DNA from: Palsa-506 sp963707065
GTDB taxonomy: Bacteria; Actinomycetota; Actinomycetes; Streptosporangiales; Streptosporangiaceae
Reading direction: 5' to 3'
Length of the DNA: 64,000 nt
NCBI GenBank assembly: GCA_963707065.1
Contig: CAVPPJ010000042.1
Coordinates: forward strand, 310,001-374,000
Shown in pieces: positions 52,109-61,022 of the stretch. Numbering within the stretch: the first letter of the stretch is position 1; each line of letters begins with the position of its first letter. The translations under genes were made by a program, and so were the position numbers. The notes beneath the pieces are model-generated. The model was not told the DNA's origin, ran no database searches, and worked only from the letters and a program-made list of their open reading frames with translations.

Positions 52109-53640
52109 CAAGTAACCCGCTCCGGGACTCCAGGGACCGCAGGATCCCGCAGGTAGCAGGACCCTGCGTGCTCGTGATGTTCGGCGTGACCGGCGACCTG
52201 GCCAGCAAGAAGCTGCTGCCCGCCGTCTACGACCTGGCCAACCGCGGCCTGCTGCCGCCGGGCTTCTCGCTGGTCGGGTTCGCCCGCCGGGACTGGGTGG
52301 ATGAGGATTTCGCCCAGGTCACCTACGAGGCGGTGAAGCTGCACTCGCGCACGCCGTTCCGTGAGACAGTCTGGCAGCAGGTCTGCGAGGGAGTCAGGTT
52401 CGTGTCCGGCGAGTTCGCCGACGATCACGCGTTCGACGAGCTGGCGAAGACCGTGGCTGACCTCGACGCGCAGCGCGGCACGGGCGGCAACTGCGCGTTC
52501 TACCTGTCCGTACCGCCGAAGGCCTTTCCCCTGGTCATCCAGCAGCTCAAGCGCTCCGGGCTGTCGGAACCCGGCGGCACGTCGGCCGGGCCCCGGCCCT
52601 GGCGCCGGGTGGTCATCGAGAAGCCGTTCGGCCATGACCTGAAGAGCGCGCGCGAGCTGAACGCGATGGTGGACGCGGTCTTCCCGGCCCAGTCGGTCTT
52701 CCGCATCGATCACTACCTCGGCAAGGAAACGGTCCAGAACATCCTGGCGCTGCGCTTCGCGAACACGCTGTACGAGCCGATCTGGAATCGCGGCTACGTG
52801 GATCACGTGCAGATCACCATGGCCGAGGACATCGGCATCGGCGGCCGGGCCGGATACTACGACGGCATCGGCGCGGCGCGCGACGTGATCCAGAATCACC
52901 TGCTGCAGCTGCTGGCGCTGACCGCGATGGAGGAGCCGGTCTCCTTCGCCGCTGACTCGCTGCGCGCGGAGAAGGAGAAGGTGCTGTCCGCGGTCACGCT
53001 GCCGCCGGATCTGGCCATCGGCACCGCCCGCGGCCAGTATGCGGCAGGCTGGCAGGGCGGCGTCCAGGTGCCCGGCTACCTGGAGGAAGAGGGCATCCCC
53101 GCGGACTCGCACACGGACACGTACGCGGCCATCGAGCTGGCCGTGGACACCAGGCGCTGGGCCGGGGTGCCGTTCTTCCTGCGCACCGGCAAGCGGCTGC
53201 CGAGCCGGATGTCGGAGATCGCGCTGATGTTCCAGCGCGCGCCGCACCTGCCGTTCGCCGCCACAGACACCGAGGAACTCGGCCAGAACGCGCTGGTCAT
53301 CCGGGTCCAGCCGGACGAGGGCGTGACGATCAGGTTCGGCTCCAAGGTGCCGGGATCGGCGATGGAAGTCCGCGACGTGAACATGGACTTCGCCTACGGC
53401 GGGGCGTTCACCGAGTCGAGCCCGGAGGCGTACGAGCGGCTCCTGCTCGACGTGCTGATCGGCGACCCGCCGCTGTTCCCCCGGCAGGAGGAGGTCGAGC
53501 TGTCCTGGACGATCCTCGATCCGATCGAGGAATTCTGGGCCTCCGCCGGGAAGCCAGAGCAGTACCCGGCCGGCTCGGATGGCCCGGCCTCTGCCGACGC
53601 CCTGGTGGCCCGCACCGGGCGCGCCTGGCGCCGGCTCTGA
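52105..53640 (+). CDS. zwf: Glucose-6-phosphate 1-dehydrogenase
   Basis: 511-residue NADP enzyme opening the oxidative branch. Rossmann motif VMFGVTGDLASKKLLP, catalytic RIDHYLGKETVQN and the substrate region GYYDGIGAARDVIQNHLLQLLAL are intact. Translationally coupled to tal. OpcA follows, as required for full activity in actinobacteria. Confidence 0.97.
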   Translation: MTSNPLRDSRDRRIPQVAGPCVLVMFGVTGDLASKKLLPAVYDLANRGLLPPGFSLVGFARRDWVDEDFAQVTYEAVKLHSRTPFRETVWQQVCEGVRFVSGEFADDHAFDELAKTVADLDAQRGTGGNCAFYLSVPPKAFPLVIQQLKRSGLSEPGGTSAGPRPWRRVVIEKPFGHDLKSARELNAMVDAVFPAQSVFRIDHYLGKETVQNILALRFANTLYEPIWNRGYVDHVQITMAEDIGIGGRAGYYDGIGAARDVIQNHLLQLLALTAMEEPVSFAADSLRAEKEKVLSAVTLPPDLAIGTARGQYAAGWQGGVQVPGYLEEEGIPADSHTDTYAAIELAVDTRRWAGVPFFLRTGKRLPSRMSEIALMFQRAPHLPFAATDTEELGQNALVIRVQPDEGVTIRFGSKVPGSAMEVRDVNMDFAYGGAFTESSPEAYERLLLDVLIGDPPLFPRQEEVELSWTILDPIEEFWASAGKPEQYPAGSDGPASADALVARTGRAWRRL

Positions 53641-53671
53641 GCGCGAGCCCGACCGCAGGAAGGCGGCAGCG

Positions 53672-54613
53672 ATGACGATCGACCTGACCAGCACCACGAC
53701 CGGTGCCATCCGCGACGCGCTGACCCGGGAGCGGAACCGGCTCGGCGGCCAGACCACCGGAATGGTGCTGAACCTGATCATCGTGACCGACGAGGCCGGT
53801 CAGTACGACGCCGTGCGCGCGGCGAGCGAGGCGGGCCGGGAGCATCCGTGCCGCATTCTCGGCGTCATCACCCGGCGGCCGGACGCGGGCCCACGGCTTG
53901 ACGCGGAGATCCACACCGGCGAGGCGGGCCCGAGCCAGACCGTGCTGCTGCGGATGTACGGCTCGCTGGGCCAGCACGCCGACTCGGTGATCAGGCCGCT
54001 GCTCGCGGCGGACACGCCGGTAGTCACCTGGTGGCCGGGCGGCGGCCCGGCCCGCCCGTCCAGGGATCCGCTTGGCGTGCTCGCCCAGCGCCGGGTGACC
54101 GACGCGGCCGAGGCGACGTCCCCCCGCGAGGCACTGGTGGCCCGCTCCCGCGGCTACCGGCAGGGTGACACCGATCTCAGCTGGACCCGTGCCACCTCCT
54201 GGCGGTCGCTGCTCGCCGCCACCATGGACCAGCCGCACGGCGCGGTCAGCGGCGGCCTGGTGACCGCGGAGAAGGACAATCCGACCGCCGATCTCATCGC
54301 GGCCTGGCTGACCAACCGCATGGGCGTGCCCTTCGGCCGGGACAATTCCGGCGGTCCCGGCATCACCGAGGTGCGGTTCACCACCGCCGACGGCGACATT
54401 GTCCTGGCCAGGCCCGACGGGCGGACGGCCACGCTGACGAAACCCGGCCAGCCGGACCGGCGGGTGGCCCTGCACCGCAGGGAGTCCGCTGAGCTGCTGA
54501 CCGAGGAATTGCGCCGGCTGAATCCCGACGAGGTATACGGCGAGACGCTGGCCGGCCTGGCCGCCAGCTCCGGCAGCGGCCAGGCCGGGGGCCAGCACCA
54601 GGACCCGCCGTGA
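53672..54613 (+). CDS. opcA: Glucose-6-phosphate dehydrogenase assembly protein OpcA
   Basis: 313-residue actinobacterial/cyanobacterial partner of Zwf, needed for its oligomerisation and activity. Conserved stretches: TGMVLNLIIVTDE, HPCRILGVITRRP, TPVVTWWPG and DLSWTRATSWRSLLAA. ATG at 53672 follows AGGAAGG. The 3' end overlaps pgl by GTGA. Confidence 0.94.
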   Translation: MTIDLTSTTTGAIRDALTRERNRLGGQTTGMVLNLIIVTDEAGQYDAVRAASEAGREHPCRILGVITRRPDAGPRLDAEIHTGEAGPSQTVLLRMYGSLGQHADSVIRPLLAADTPVVTWWPGGGPARPSRDPLGVLAQRRVTDAAEATSPREALVARSRGYRQGDTDLSWTRATSWRSLLAATMDQPHGAVSGGLVTAEKDNPTADLIAAWLTNRMGVPFGRDNSGGPGITEVRFTTADGDIVLARPDGRTATLTKPGQPDRRVALHRRESAELLTEELRRLNPDEVYGETLAGLAASSGSGQAGGQHQDPP

Positions 54614-55389
54614 CCACGCCCCAGGTGCTCATCCACCGCGATGCCGAGCTGCTGGCCAAGGCCGTGGCCGCCAGGCTGGTGACACGGCTGGTCGATATCT
54701 CGGCGGGCCGGGGGCACGCCTCCATCGTGCTGACCGGCGGCGGGATCGGCACCCAGGTGCTCGCCGAGCTGGCCGCGGCGCCCGCGCGGGATGCGGTGGA
54801 CTGGCGGAACCTGGATATCTGGTGGGGGGACGAGCGCTTCCAGCCGGCCGGTCACCCGGACCGCAACGAGACGGGCGCCCGGGCGGCGCTGCTTGACCAT
54901 GTCGACGTGACGCCCGGCCGGGTGCACCCGATGCCCGGCCCGGACGGCCCGGACGGGAACAACCCGGAGGCGGCAGCGGCCCGGTACGCCCAATGGCTGC
55001 GCGACGCCGCCCCGCCGGAAGACCATGGTGAGTCGCCGTCCTTCGACGTGCTGATGCTCGGCATCGGGCCGGAGGGCCATGTCGCCTCGCTGTTTCCCGG
55101 CCAGCCGGCCCTGTATGAGGAGCGGACCGTGGTGGCCGTGCACGGCTCGCCGAAGCCGCCGCCGATCAGGCTCACGATGACCCTGCCGGCTATCCGGACG
55201 GCCCGCGAGGTCTGGATCATCGCCTCCGGCCAGGACAAGTCCGGGGCAATCAGGCTCGCGCTGTCCGGAGCCGGGCCGGTCCAGGTACCGGCCGCGGGCG
55301 CGCGCGGCAGGCAGCAGACGCTGTTCCTGCTTGACCGCGCGGCCGCCGCACGGGTGCCGCCCGAGCTGGGCCGCCTGGCCACGCCCTGA
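54610..55389 (+). CDS. pgl: 6-Phosphogluconolactonase
   Basis: DevB-type lactonase of 259 residues hydrolysing 6-phosphogluconolactone. Motifs IVLTGGGIGTQVLAEL, WGDERF and MLGIGPEGHVASLFPG are intact. Start GTG overlaps the opcA stop. Last gene of the pentose-phosphate operon; its 3' end runs into a tandem repeat. Confidence 0.94.
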   Translation: MTTPQVLIHRDAELLAKAVAARLVTRLVDISAGRGHASIVLTGGGIGTQVLAELAAAPARDAVDWRNLDIWWGDERFQPAGHPDRNETGARAALLDHVDVTPGRVHPMPGPDGPDGNNPEAAAARYAQWLRDAAPPEDHGESPSFDVLMLGIGPEGHVASLFPGQPALYEERTVVAVHGSPKPPPIRLTMTLPAIRTAREVWIIASGQDKSGAIRLALSGAGPVQVPAAGARGRQQTLFLLDRAAAARVPPELGRLATP

Positions 55390-55459
55390 GATCCCTGGCC
55401 TCGCCCTGAGAGGCGCCTGGCCTCGCCCTGAGATCTGCCTGGCCGCGCCGGGCGAGCCG
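55374..55459. repeat. Four 20-22-bp repeats spanning the pgl stop
   Basis: Units beginning CCTGGCC(T/A/G)CGCC at 55374, 55394, 55416 and 55438. The first lies inside pgl (its last codons). The stretch from 55460 to 55613 before the insertion sequence shows nothing else. Confidence 0.75.
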
Positions 55460-55613
55460 CTGCCCGCGCCGTGTGATCAGCGCGGACGTAGCCAGCGCGG
55501 CCATCGCGGCAGGTGCATCCGGTGGCGGCAGCCGGGTCCCTCCGTGACGCGGCCACGGCCGGCCTTGGGCGGACGACATTTGCCGCGGCGCAGTCAGCGG
55601 AAATCATCCGTTA

Positions 55614-57358
55614 GGGCCTGTCGATTATTAACGCGCTGGTTTGGTCTTTGGTGTGAGGGTGATGCCGTGGGCTGATCCGTATGCGGTGAGGTCGGCCAGT
55701 GTGGTGAGCGGGGTGGCGGCGGGCTTGATGCTGTGGCCGGCTCGCTTCAGCAGCGGCTTTATCTGCCGTTCGGCTGTGGCGATGGTGCCGGCGGAGACGC
55801 CGAACAGGCCGGCCAGGACGGGCCGGGGTAGTGCCAGGCGCTGCCGCATGATGGTGACCAGGGTTTTCTCGGCGAGGGTCATGGCCTGGGGGTGGCCGCC
55901 GGCGCGGCGGCGGATTGCGGGGCCGCCGCGGGCGATGTGCATCTCGGCTTCGCGCCCGGCTTGGTAGGGGAGGGCCAGCGCGGTGGTGAGCTGATCCCAG
56001 CGCGCGGCTGTCATCCCGGTCAGGCATGGGTGCGCCCAGCCGGGGCGCTCACCCCGGCCGGGGCGCGGTGCGGGCGGGTGCGCCGGGGCTGGCGGCCGGG
56101 GGTGCAGGGTGTAGTTCCAGTCGCCGTGCCAGTCGTGCCGGGTGAGGGGAAGCGCGGCCATCTGCTCGTCACTGACCGGGACGCCGGTCGGGTAGGTCCC
56201 GGTGTCCAGTTCGGCGCGGACGGTTAGCCCGGTTCCGGTGGTGGTGGAGGCGATGGCCGCCACGATGACTTCGTGGCTGGTCAGGGGCCTGCCCCGCCAG
56301 TTCATGGTGATGTGGGAGAACAGCCGGTGCTCAATCTTGTTCCATTTGGAGGTGCCGGGCGGGAAATGGCAGGCGGTGATCTGCAGTCCGGTCTGCAGGG
56401 CCAGTGCCGCGAGCTCATGTTTCCAGGCCCGGGTGCGGCTGCTGCTGGAGCCGCCCGAGTCAGCGGTGATCAGTAGCCGCCGGGCGGCCGGGTAGGCGGC
56501 CCGGCCCGCGTCGTTCCACCAGCGGCGGATCGACTCCACCGCGAAAGCGGCGGTGTCGTGATCGGTGCCGACGTTCACCCAGCCCGCGTCCGCGGCCAGG
56601 TCGTAAATCCCGTACGGGATCGCCTTGCCCAGCTCCAGGTCGGGGAAGTCGTGACTCTTGACGCGGGCAGGATCGCCAGCGGGCCGCCATTCACGGCCGC
56701 CATTGTGATAATTGCCGGCCAGTTCCTTCTTCTTGATATCCACGCTGATCACCGGCTCGCCGGCATCGCGGTGCTCCCGGACCCGCTCGTTGAGGTAACG
56801 GAACTGGGCGTCCCGGTCAGGAACCTGATTGCCCTCGATGGCCTTGGCGTTGCCCTGCAGGCTGAAGCCTTCCTCCCGCAGCAGGTCAGCAACCGTGTCG
56901 GCGCCTGCGCGGTGACCCTGCCGGGTAAGCTCCCCGGCCAGTGCCCGCAGCGACTTCGTCGTCCACCGCAACGGCGACATCGGATCACCGCGCTCATCGG
57001 GCTCCACCAGCGCCAGTAACGCCGGCCGCAGCCCGGGATCCAGATCGGCCAGGCGCTTGCGGCCACCGCCGGGCCTGCGGGCCCGGCCCAGCGGCTCAGT
57101 GCCGGCCTCCAGCTCGCCCGCCCCCAGAGACACCGTGGCCTCCCGGACCCCCGCGGCGCGGGCCACGACCCGGATCCCGCCATGTCCCAGGACCCGGGCC
57201 TCCGCCCCCATCAGCAGCCGCCGCTGCCGCTCATCCAGATGCGGGAAGATCACCCCGAACTTCGCCGCCAGCAACTCCCCGGAATCAGGCATGCCTTACG
57301 CCATACCACAACTCCGGGCGTAACCACGAGAACCTGCGGCTTATTTATCGACAGCTCC
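55614..57358 (-). mobile_element. ISAzo13-family insertion sequence
   Basis: An element of about 1745 bp with one transposase gene. The ends are inverted: GGGCCTGTCGAT at the left (55614) and GGAGCTGTCGAT at the right (complement of 57358-57347), 10 of 12 identical and continuing with AT-rich similarity (TATTAA / AATAA). Both sides are flanked by TTA (55611-55613 and 57359-57361), a likely 3-bp target duplication. The gene is intact, so the element may be active. Confidence 0.8.
55628..57292 (-). CDS. ISAzo13-family transposase
   Basis: 554-residue DDE transposase. The N-terminal DNA-binding part reads DERQRRLLMGAEARVLGHGGI; catalytic residues fall in VISVDIKKKE, LLITADSGGSS and TSKWNKIEHRLFSHI. 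After residue ~440 there is an added domain (LAEKTLVTIMRQRLALPRPVLAGLFGVSAGTIATAERQI) with a second helix-turn-helix, not needed for DDE chemistry. The stop lies 14 bp from the left end of the element. ATG at 57292. Confidence 0.9.
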   Translation of the reverse strand: MPDSGELLAAKFGVIFPHLDERQRRLLMGAEARVLGHGGIRVVARAAGVREATVSLGAGELEAGTEPLGRARRPGGGRKRLADLDPGLRPALLALVEPDERGDPMSPLRWTTKSLRALAGELTRQGHRAGADTVADLLREEGFSLQGNAKAIEGNQVPDRDAQFRYLNERVREHRDAGEPVISVDIKKKELAGNYHNGGREWRPAGDPARVKSHDFPDLELGKAIPYGIYDLAADAGWVNVGTDHDTAAFAVESIRRWWNDAGRAAYPAARRLLITADSGGSSSSRTRAWKHELAALALQTGLQITACHFPPGTSKWNKIEHRLFSHITMNWRGRPLTSHEVIVAAIASTTTGTGLTVRAELDTGTYPTGVPVSDEQMAALPLTRHDWHGDWNYTLHPRPPAPAHPPAPRPGRGERPGWAHPCLTGMTAARWDQLTTALALPYQAGREAEMHIARGGPAIRRRAGGHPQAMTLAEKTLVTIMRQRLALPRPVLAGLFGVSAGTIATAERQIKPLLKRAGHSIKPAATPLTTLADLTAYGSAHGITLTPKTKPAR

Positions 57359-57415
57359 TTATCGTTCCCTGATCTTGTCTGTCCTCTTGCTTCTGTGCTG
57401 GCTAAGATCACGCGC

Positions 57416-59098
57416 GTGGCCCCCTTTCCGCGCGCGCAGGCCGGCCGGAGTCATCTCATCGTGTGCGGGGACGACGCCCTCACGTCCAGGACGGTCGGGG
57501 AACTCGCCGTCAGGTACGGCGAGCGCGTCACGGTTATCCTGCCGTCCGCCCGCGGCGGTCACGGGCCGGCCATCGCCCGGCTGCCTGGCGTGCAGCTCAT
57601 CGAGCGCGCGGAGCTGGATCAGCAGGCCTTCCTCGATGCCCGGGTGCAGTCCGCCCGGGCGCTCGCCATCTTGCACCAGGACGATCTCGGCAACTTTCAT
57701 GCCGCGCTGCGCGCCCAGGAGCTCAATCCTGACCTGCGGCTCGTGGTGGCCATTTTCAACACCGGCCTGGGCGAGCGCATCCGGACCTTCTTCAGCGACT
57801 GCGCGGTGCTCTCCGATTCGGCGATGGCCGCGCCCTCCTTCGTCGCCGCCGCGCTGGGCGAGCCGGCGCCGAGTCACGTCAGGCTGGCCGGCCGCACGCT
57901 TTACGTCGCCCGGCGGGAGGACACCGACGCCGCGCATCGCGTCTGCGGCCTGGCGGCGTCGTCCAGTTCCGGGTACCCCAGCCTGCTGCCGCCGGACGAG
58001 CTGACCGCGAACCTGGTGCTGGCCGTGGCGGACGGCACGCCGCGCAACCCGTTCCCCCGCCAGCGCCGTCGTCCGCTGCGCAGCATCGCGTACACGGCGC
58101 GGGCGCTCTTCGGGCACAAGATCGGCGCCGCCTTCGCCGTGCTGCTCGCGGTGCTGGTCGCAGGATTCGTGCTGCTCCTCACGGCCGGCGGCTTCACGCC
58201 GGCGAATGCGCTCTACCTGACGCTCCTCGATGCGGCGGGGACCGCGGTCACCAGCCCGCGGCTGGCGGCGCCGGAGAAGATCGCGCAATTCCTGCTGACC
58301 TTCGACGGCCTCGCCTTCCTGCCGCTAGTGACCGCGGCGATCGTCGGCGCGCGGCTGACCGGATCGCTGCACGGCAAGGACCGGCCGCTGGCCGGCCACG
58401 TCATCGTGGCCGGGCTGGGCAATGTCGGCACCCGCGTTCTCGGCCAGCTGCACGACCTGGGCGTAGACGTGGTGTGCGTGGACAAGCACGAAGATGCGGC
58501 GGGCGTGCCGCTCGCGCGGCGGCTCGGCCTGAAGGTCGTGATCGGCGAGGCGCACCGCGAGGAGACGCTGCGCGCCGCCGGGATCGTCAGCTGCCAGGCA
58601 CTCGTTTCCGTGACCAACAGCGACATCGTGAACCTGGAGACTGCCCTGCACGGCCGTGCCCTGGCCGAGAACCTCCGCATCGTCGTGCGGCTGGGCGATG
58701 ACGACCTCGCCGAGCGGGTGCAGAAGACCGTCACGAACACCATCTCCCGTAGCGTCTCGTACCTGGCGGCGCCAACGTTCGCCGCGGCCATGCTCGAGCA
58801 TCAGGTACTGCGCACCATTCCGGTCGGGCGGCATGTGCTGCTGATCGCTGACGTGCCGGTCGCGGCGGGCGCGGAGCTGGCCGGCCAGCTGGTCGAGGAA
58901 GTACACCAGACCGGCGAGGTGCGGGTCCTCGCGCTGCGCAGGCGCGGCTCGGGCGGCCTCGACTGGTCTCCGCCGCATGACCACCGGCTGATCCCGCAGG
59001 ACCGGCTTTTCGTGCTGGCCACCAGGGCCGGACTGGGCCGGGTCCTGACGCGCAGCCGTCCCCGGTTCGAACCTGGCAATTCGGCCGGACAGGAATAA
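57416..59098 (+). CDS. Two-RCK-domain potassium-channel-like membrane protein (CASTOR/POLLUX-type)
   Basis: 560-residue protein: a first TrkA-N/RCK domain (SHLIVCGDDALTSRTVGELA), a middle membrane part (AAFAVLLAVLVAGFVLLL, then a pore-like loop LYLTLLDAAGTAVTSP and AQFLLTFDGLAFLPLVTAAIV) and a second RCK domain with the full dinucleotide motif VIVAGLGNVGTRVLGQL and DKHEDA. The filter (T-x-G-Y-G) is not recognisable, so conduction is uncertain. GTG 57416 has TAAGAT 7 nt upstream. The insertion sequence ends 57 bp before the start. Confidence 0.8.
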   Translation: MAPFPRAQAGRSHLIVCGDDALTSRTVGELAVRYGERVTVILPSARGGHGPAIARLPGVQLIERAELDQQAFLDARVQSARALAILHQDDLGNFHAALRAQELNPDLRLVVAIFNTGLGERIRTFFSDCAVLSDSAMAAPSFVAAALGEPAPSHVRLAGRTLYVARREDTDAAHRVCGLAASSSSGYPSLLPPDELTANLVLAVADGTPRNPFPRQRRRPLRSIAYTARALFGHKIGAAFAVLLAVLVAGFVLLLTAGGFTPANALYLTLLDAAGTAVTSPRLAAPEKIAQFLLTFDGLAFLPLVTAAIVGARLTGSLHGKDRPLAGHVIVAGLGNVGTRVLGQLHDLGVDVVCVDKHEDAAGVPLARRLGLKVVIGEAHREETLRAAGIVSCQALVSVTNSDIVNLETALHGRALAENLRIVVRLGDDDLAERVQKTVTNTISRSVSYLAAPTFAAAMLEHQVLRTIPVGRHVLLIADVPVAAGAELAGQLVEEVHQTGEVRVLALRRRGSGGLDWSPPHDHRLIPQDRLFVLATRAGLGRVLTRSRPRFEPGNSAGQE

Positions 59099-59378
59099 AA
59101 ACTGGGTCTCCCGCCAGAGCGCGCCCGGAGCTACGCTCAGTACAGATCTTCCACCTGGTTCTGCTGAGCCAGCTGTGAAGACGAGGGAAGGTCCACGCAC
59201 ATGGTCTTTTCGCGAGGATTCGCCTGCATAGCACGGAGCTGCCTGCTGGGGCCTGGCTGGTGGCGGACTGCCCCGTGCGACCAGGGCCGTGGTGTCCTTC
59301 CAGCCACTCCGAGCGCCCGCCCAGCCGCCGGCTGCATGCCGACGTCCGGGCAGCGCAACTTCCATCAGGAGGAATCAG

Positions 59379-60045
59379 TTGAGCACTACCGATGAAAGCT
59401 CGGCGGCACCGACCGCTGCCGCCGCGCCGTACTGGCCGTCGCCGATCCGGCGCCGCTCGGGCTGGCCGCCTTCGCCCTGACCACCTTCCTGCTGTCCGCG
59501 GCCAACGCAGGCCTGATGAAGAGCGCCACGGGCGATGCGTGGCTGGGCTACGCGTTCGCCTACGGCGGGGCCGGGCCAGCTGCATCGCCGGCCTGTAGGA
59601 GTTCAGGAACAAGAACGTGTTCGGCGCCACCGCGTTCTGCAGCGTACGGCGGCTTCTGGATCGGGCTGGGCCTGTGGGCACTGCTGGTGGCGCCGTCGCC
59701 AGCCGGAACGCCCCCGCTCGCTGGCAGCAGCACATGCGGCAGCGGGCGGCAAGGACCTCGGCTGGATCCTGCTCGCGTTCGCGATCTTCAACACCTACAT
59801 GCTGATCTGGAGCTCGCAGCTGAACGCGGCTGTGTTCACGGTGTTCCTGACCCTGGAGCTGACCGAGATCGTGCTGTTCATCGGCTTCCTCTCGGCTAAC
59901 GCGAACATCATCAAGGTCGGCGGCTACGTCGGGATCGTCACGGCGCATCGCCGCCTGGTACACCTCGGCAGCCGGGGTGATCGCCGGCATCAAGGGCCGA
60001 CCACTGCTCCCGGTCGGCGGGCCACTCGGCAACTTCGGCGGTTAA
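59379..60045 (+). pseudogene. Acetate/succinate transporter (GPR1/FUN34/YaaH family), decayed
   Basis: Pieces of a six-helix acetate-uptake protein in different frames: LSTTDESSAAPTAAAAP from a TTG with AGGAGG upstream, PLGLAAFALTTFLLSAANAGLM, AWLGYAFAYGGAG, EFRNKNVFGATAFC, GGFWIGLGLWALLVAPSP, GWILLAFAIFNTYMLIWSSQ, LELTEIVLFIGFLSANANI and the end LLPVGGPLGNFGG. A TGG to TAG change (near 59598) and at least five frame breaks make it a true pseudogene. The 280 bp before it show no other gene. Confidence 0.82.
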
Positions 60046-60087
60046 CCGTCAACATCGACGGCTGATCAGCGGTCCAGCCAGCTTTGC

Positions 60088-60128
60088 GCAGTGATCCCGG
60101 GGAATGGCAGAGTCCCCGGGATCACTGC
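60088..60128. terminator. 16-bp perfect hairpin after the transporter remnant
   Basis: GCAGTGATCCCGGGGA (60088-60103) and TCCCCGGGATCACTGC (60113-60128) with a 9-nt loop. There is no U-run. It separates the pseudogene from the MscS gene. Confidence 0.6.
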
Positions 60129-60158
60129 ATTCCGGGGTGCCCTCGGTAGCGTAGGCAT

Positions 60159-61022
60159 GTGGACGTCAGGGAGAAGCATCAGCTCGACGTGGCCGGGCAG
60201 GTAATCAAGGTGCGGGCACGCGCCAGGCCGTGGCGGTCGATCATCGCCCTGGTACTCGCCGTCGCCGCCGGGGCCGTGTCGTACGGGGCGGGCGTCGGAC
60301 TCTCCGGCCTCAGCCAGTCCGGCCAGCACACCCGCACGGTGATGATCGTCGCTGGCGCATTGCTGTTCGGTCTCTTCGCCGTCCTGGCCACCATCGGTTT
60401 CTCCGGCAAGATCCGCGACATGCTGGAACCCAGGATCGGCTCGGCGCACGCCGCGGTGATCCGGTACGCCCTTGTCTTCGCCGGCGGGCTCATTTCCATC
60501 ATCATCACGCTGGAGCTACTCAAGATCGGGGTCAAGCAGCTTCTTCTCGGCGGTGCGTTCACCGCGGTCCTGGTCGGGATCGCCGCACAGCAAACGCTCT
60601 CCAACGTGTTCGCCGGAATTGCCCTGCTGTTCGCGCGGCCCTTCGCTGTCGGGGACGAAGTCCGGATGCGGGGCGGCGTGGTGAGCGGCCAGATCGAGGG
60701 CATTGTCACCGAAATCGGAATCACCTATGTCCGGCTGGATACCGACGAGGGCAAGCTCAACGTGCCCAATTCGCAGGTTCTCGCCGCGGCGGTCGGCCCA
60801 CTGCGGCATCCGCGGGCAGCGGCAGCTGCGGAGTCCGCCGACTCTGCGCCCGCGGCTAGCGGGGCAGCAGCGGCGGCCGCGTCAGCAGCGCCTGCGCCCG
60901 CCGCGGCCCCCGCTGCGCCAGCCGCATCGGTGCCGCCCTCGGGGGCGGCGCCACCGCCTGCCGGACCCGTGACCGGCGCGGATGGCTCCGGCCAGGCGAA
61001 CTCTGGCGGCGGCGGGACTTAG
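60159..61022 (+). CDS. MscS-family mechanosensitive ion channel
   Basis: 287-residue membrane protein: helices IIALVLAVAAGAVSYG, VMIVAGALLFGLFAVLATI and VIRYALVFAGGLISIIITLELL, then the pore helix LLGGAFTAVLVGIAAQQTLSNVFAGIALLFARPFAVGDEV and the MscS beta domain GIVTEIGITYVRLDTDEGKLNVPNSQVL. The family C-terminal alpha/beta domain is cut short and replaced by a ~60-residue Ala/Pro/Gly tail. GTG 60159 has TAGCGT 6 nt upstream, so it is likely leaderless. Confidence 0.9.
   Translation: MDVREKHQLDVAGQVIKVRARARPWRSIIALVLAVAAGAVSYGAGVGLSGLSQSGQHTRTVMIVAGALLFGLFAVLATIGFSGKIRDMLEPRIGSAHAAVIRYALVFAGGLISIIITLELLKIGVKQLLLGGAFTAVLVGIAAQQTLSNVFAGIALLFARPFAVGDEVRMRGGVVSGQIEGIVTEIGITYVRLDTDEGKLNVPNSQVLAAAVGPLRHPRAAAAAESADSAPAASGAAAAAASAAPAPAAAPAAPAASVPPSGAAPPPAGPVTGADGSGQANSGGGGT

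Noticed and set aside
59055..59090. tRNA-like T-loop sequence GGTTCGAACC
   Set aside because: It lies inside the RCK gene, and no acceptor stem, D-arm or anticodon arm can be formed around it.
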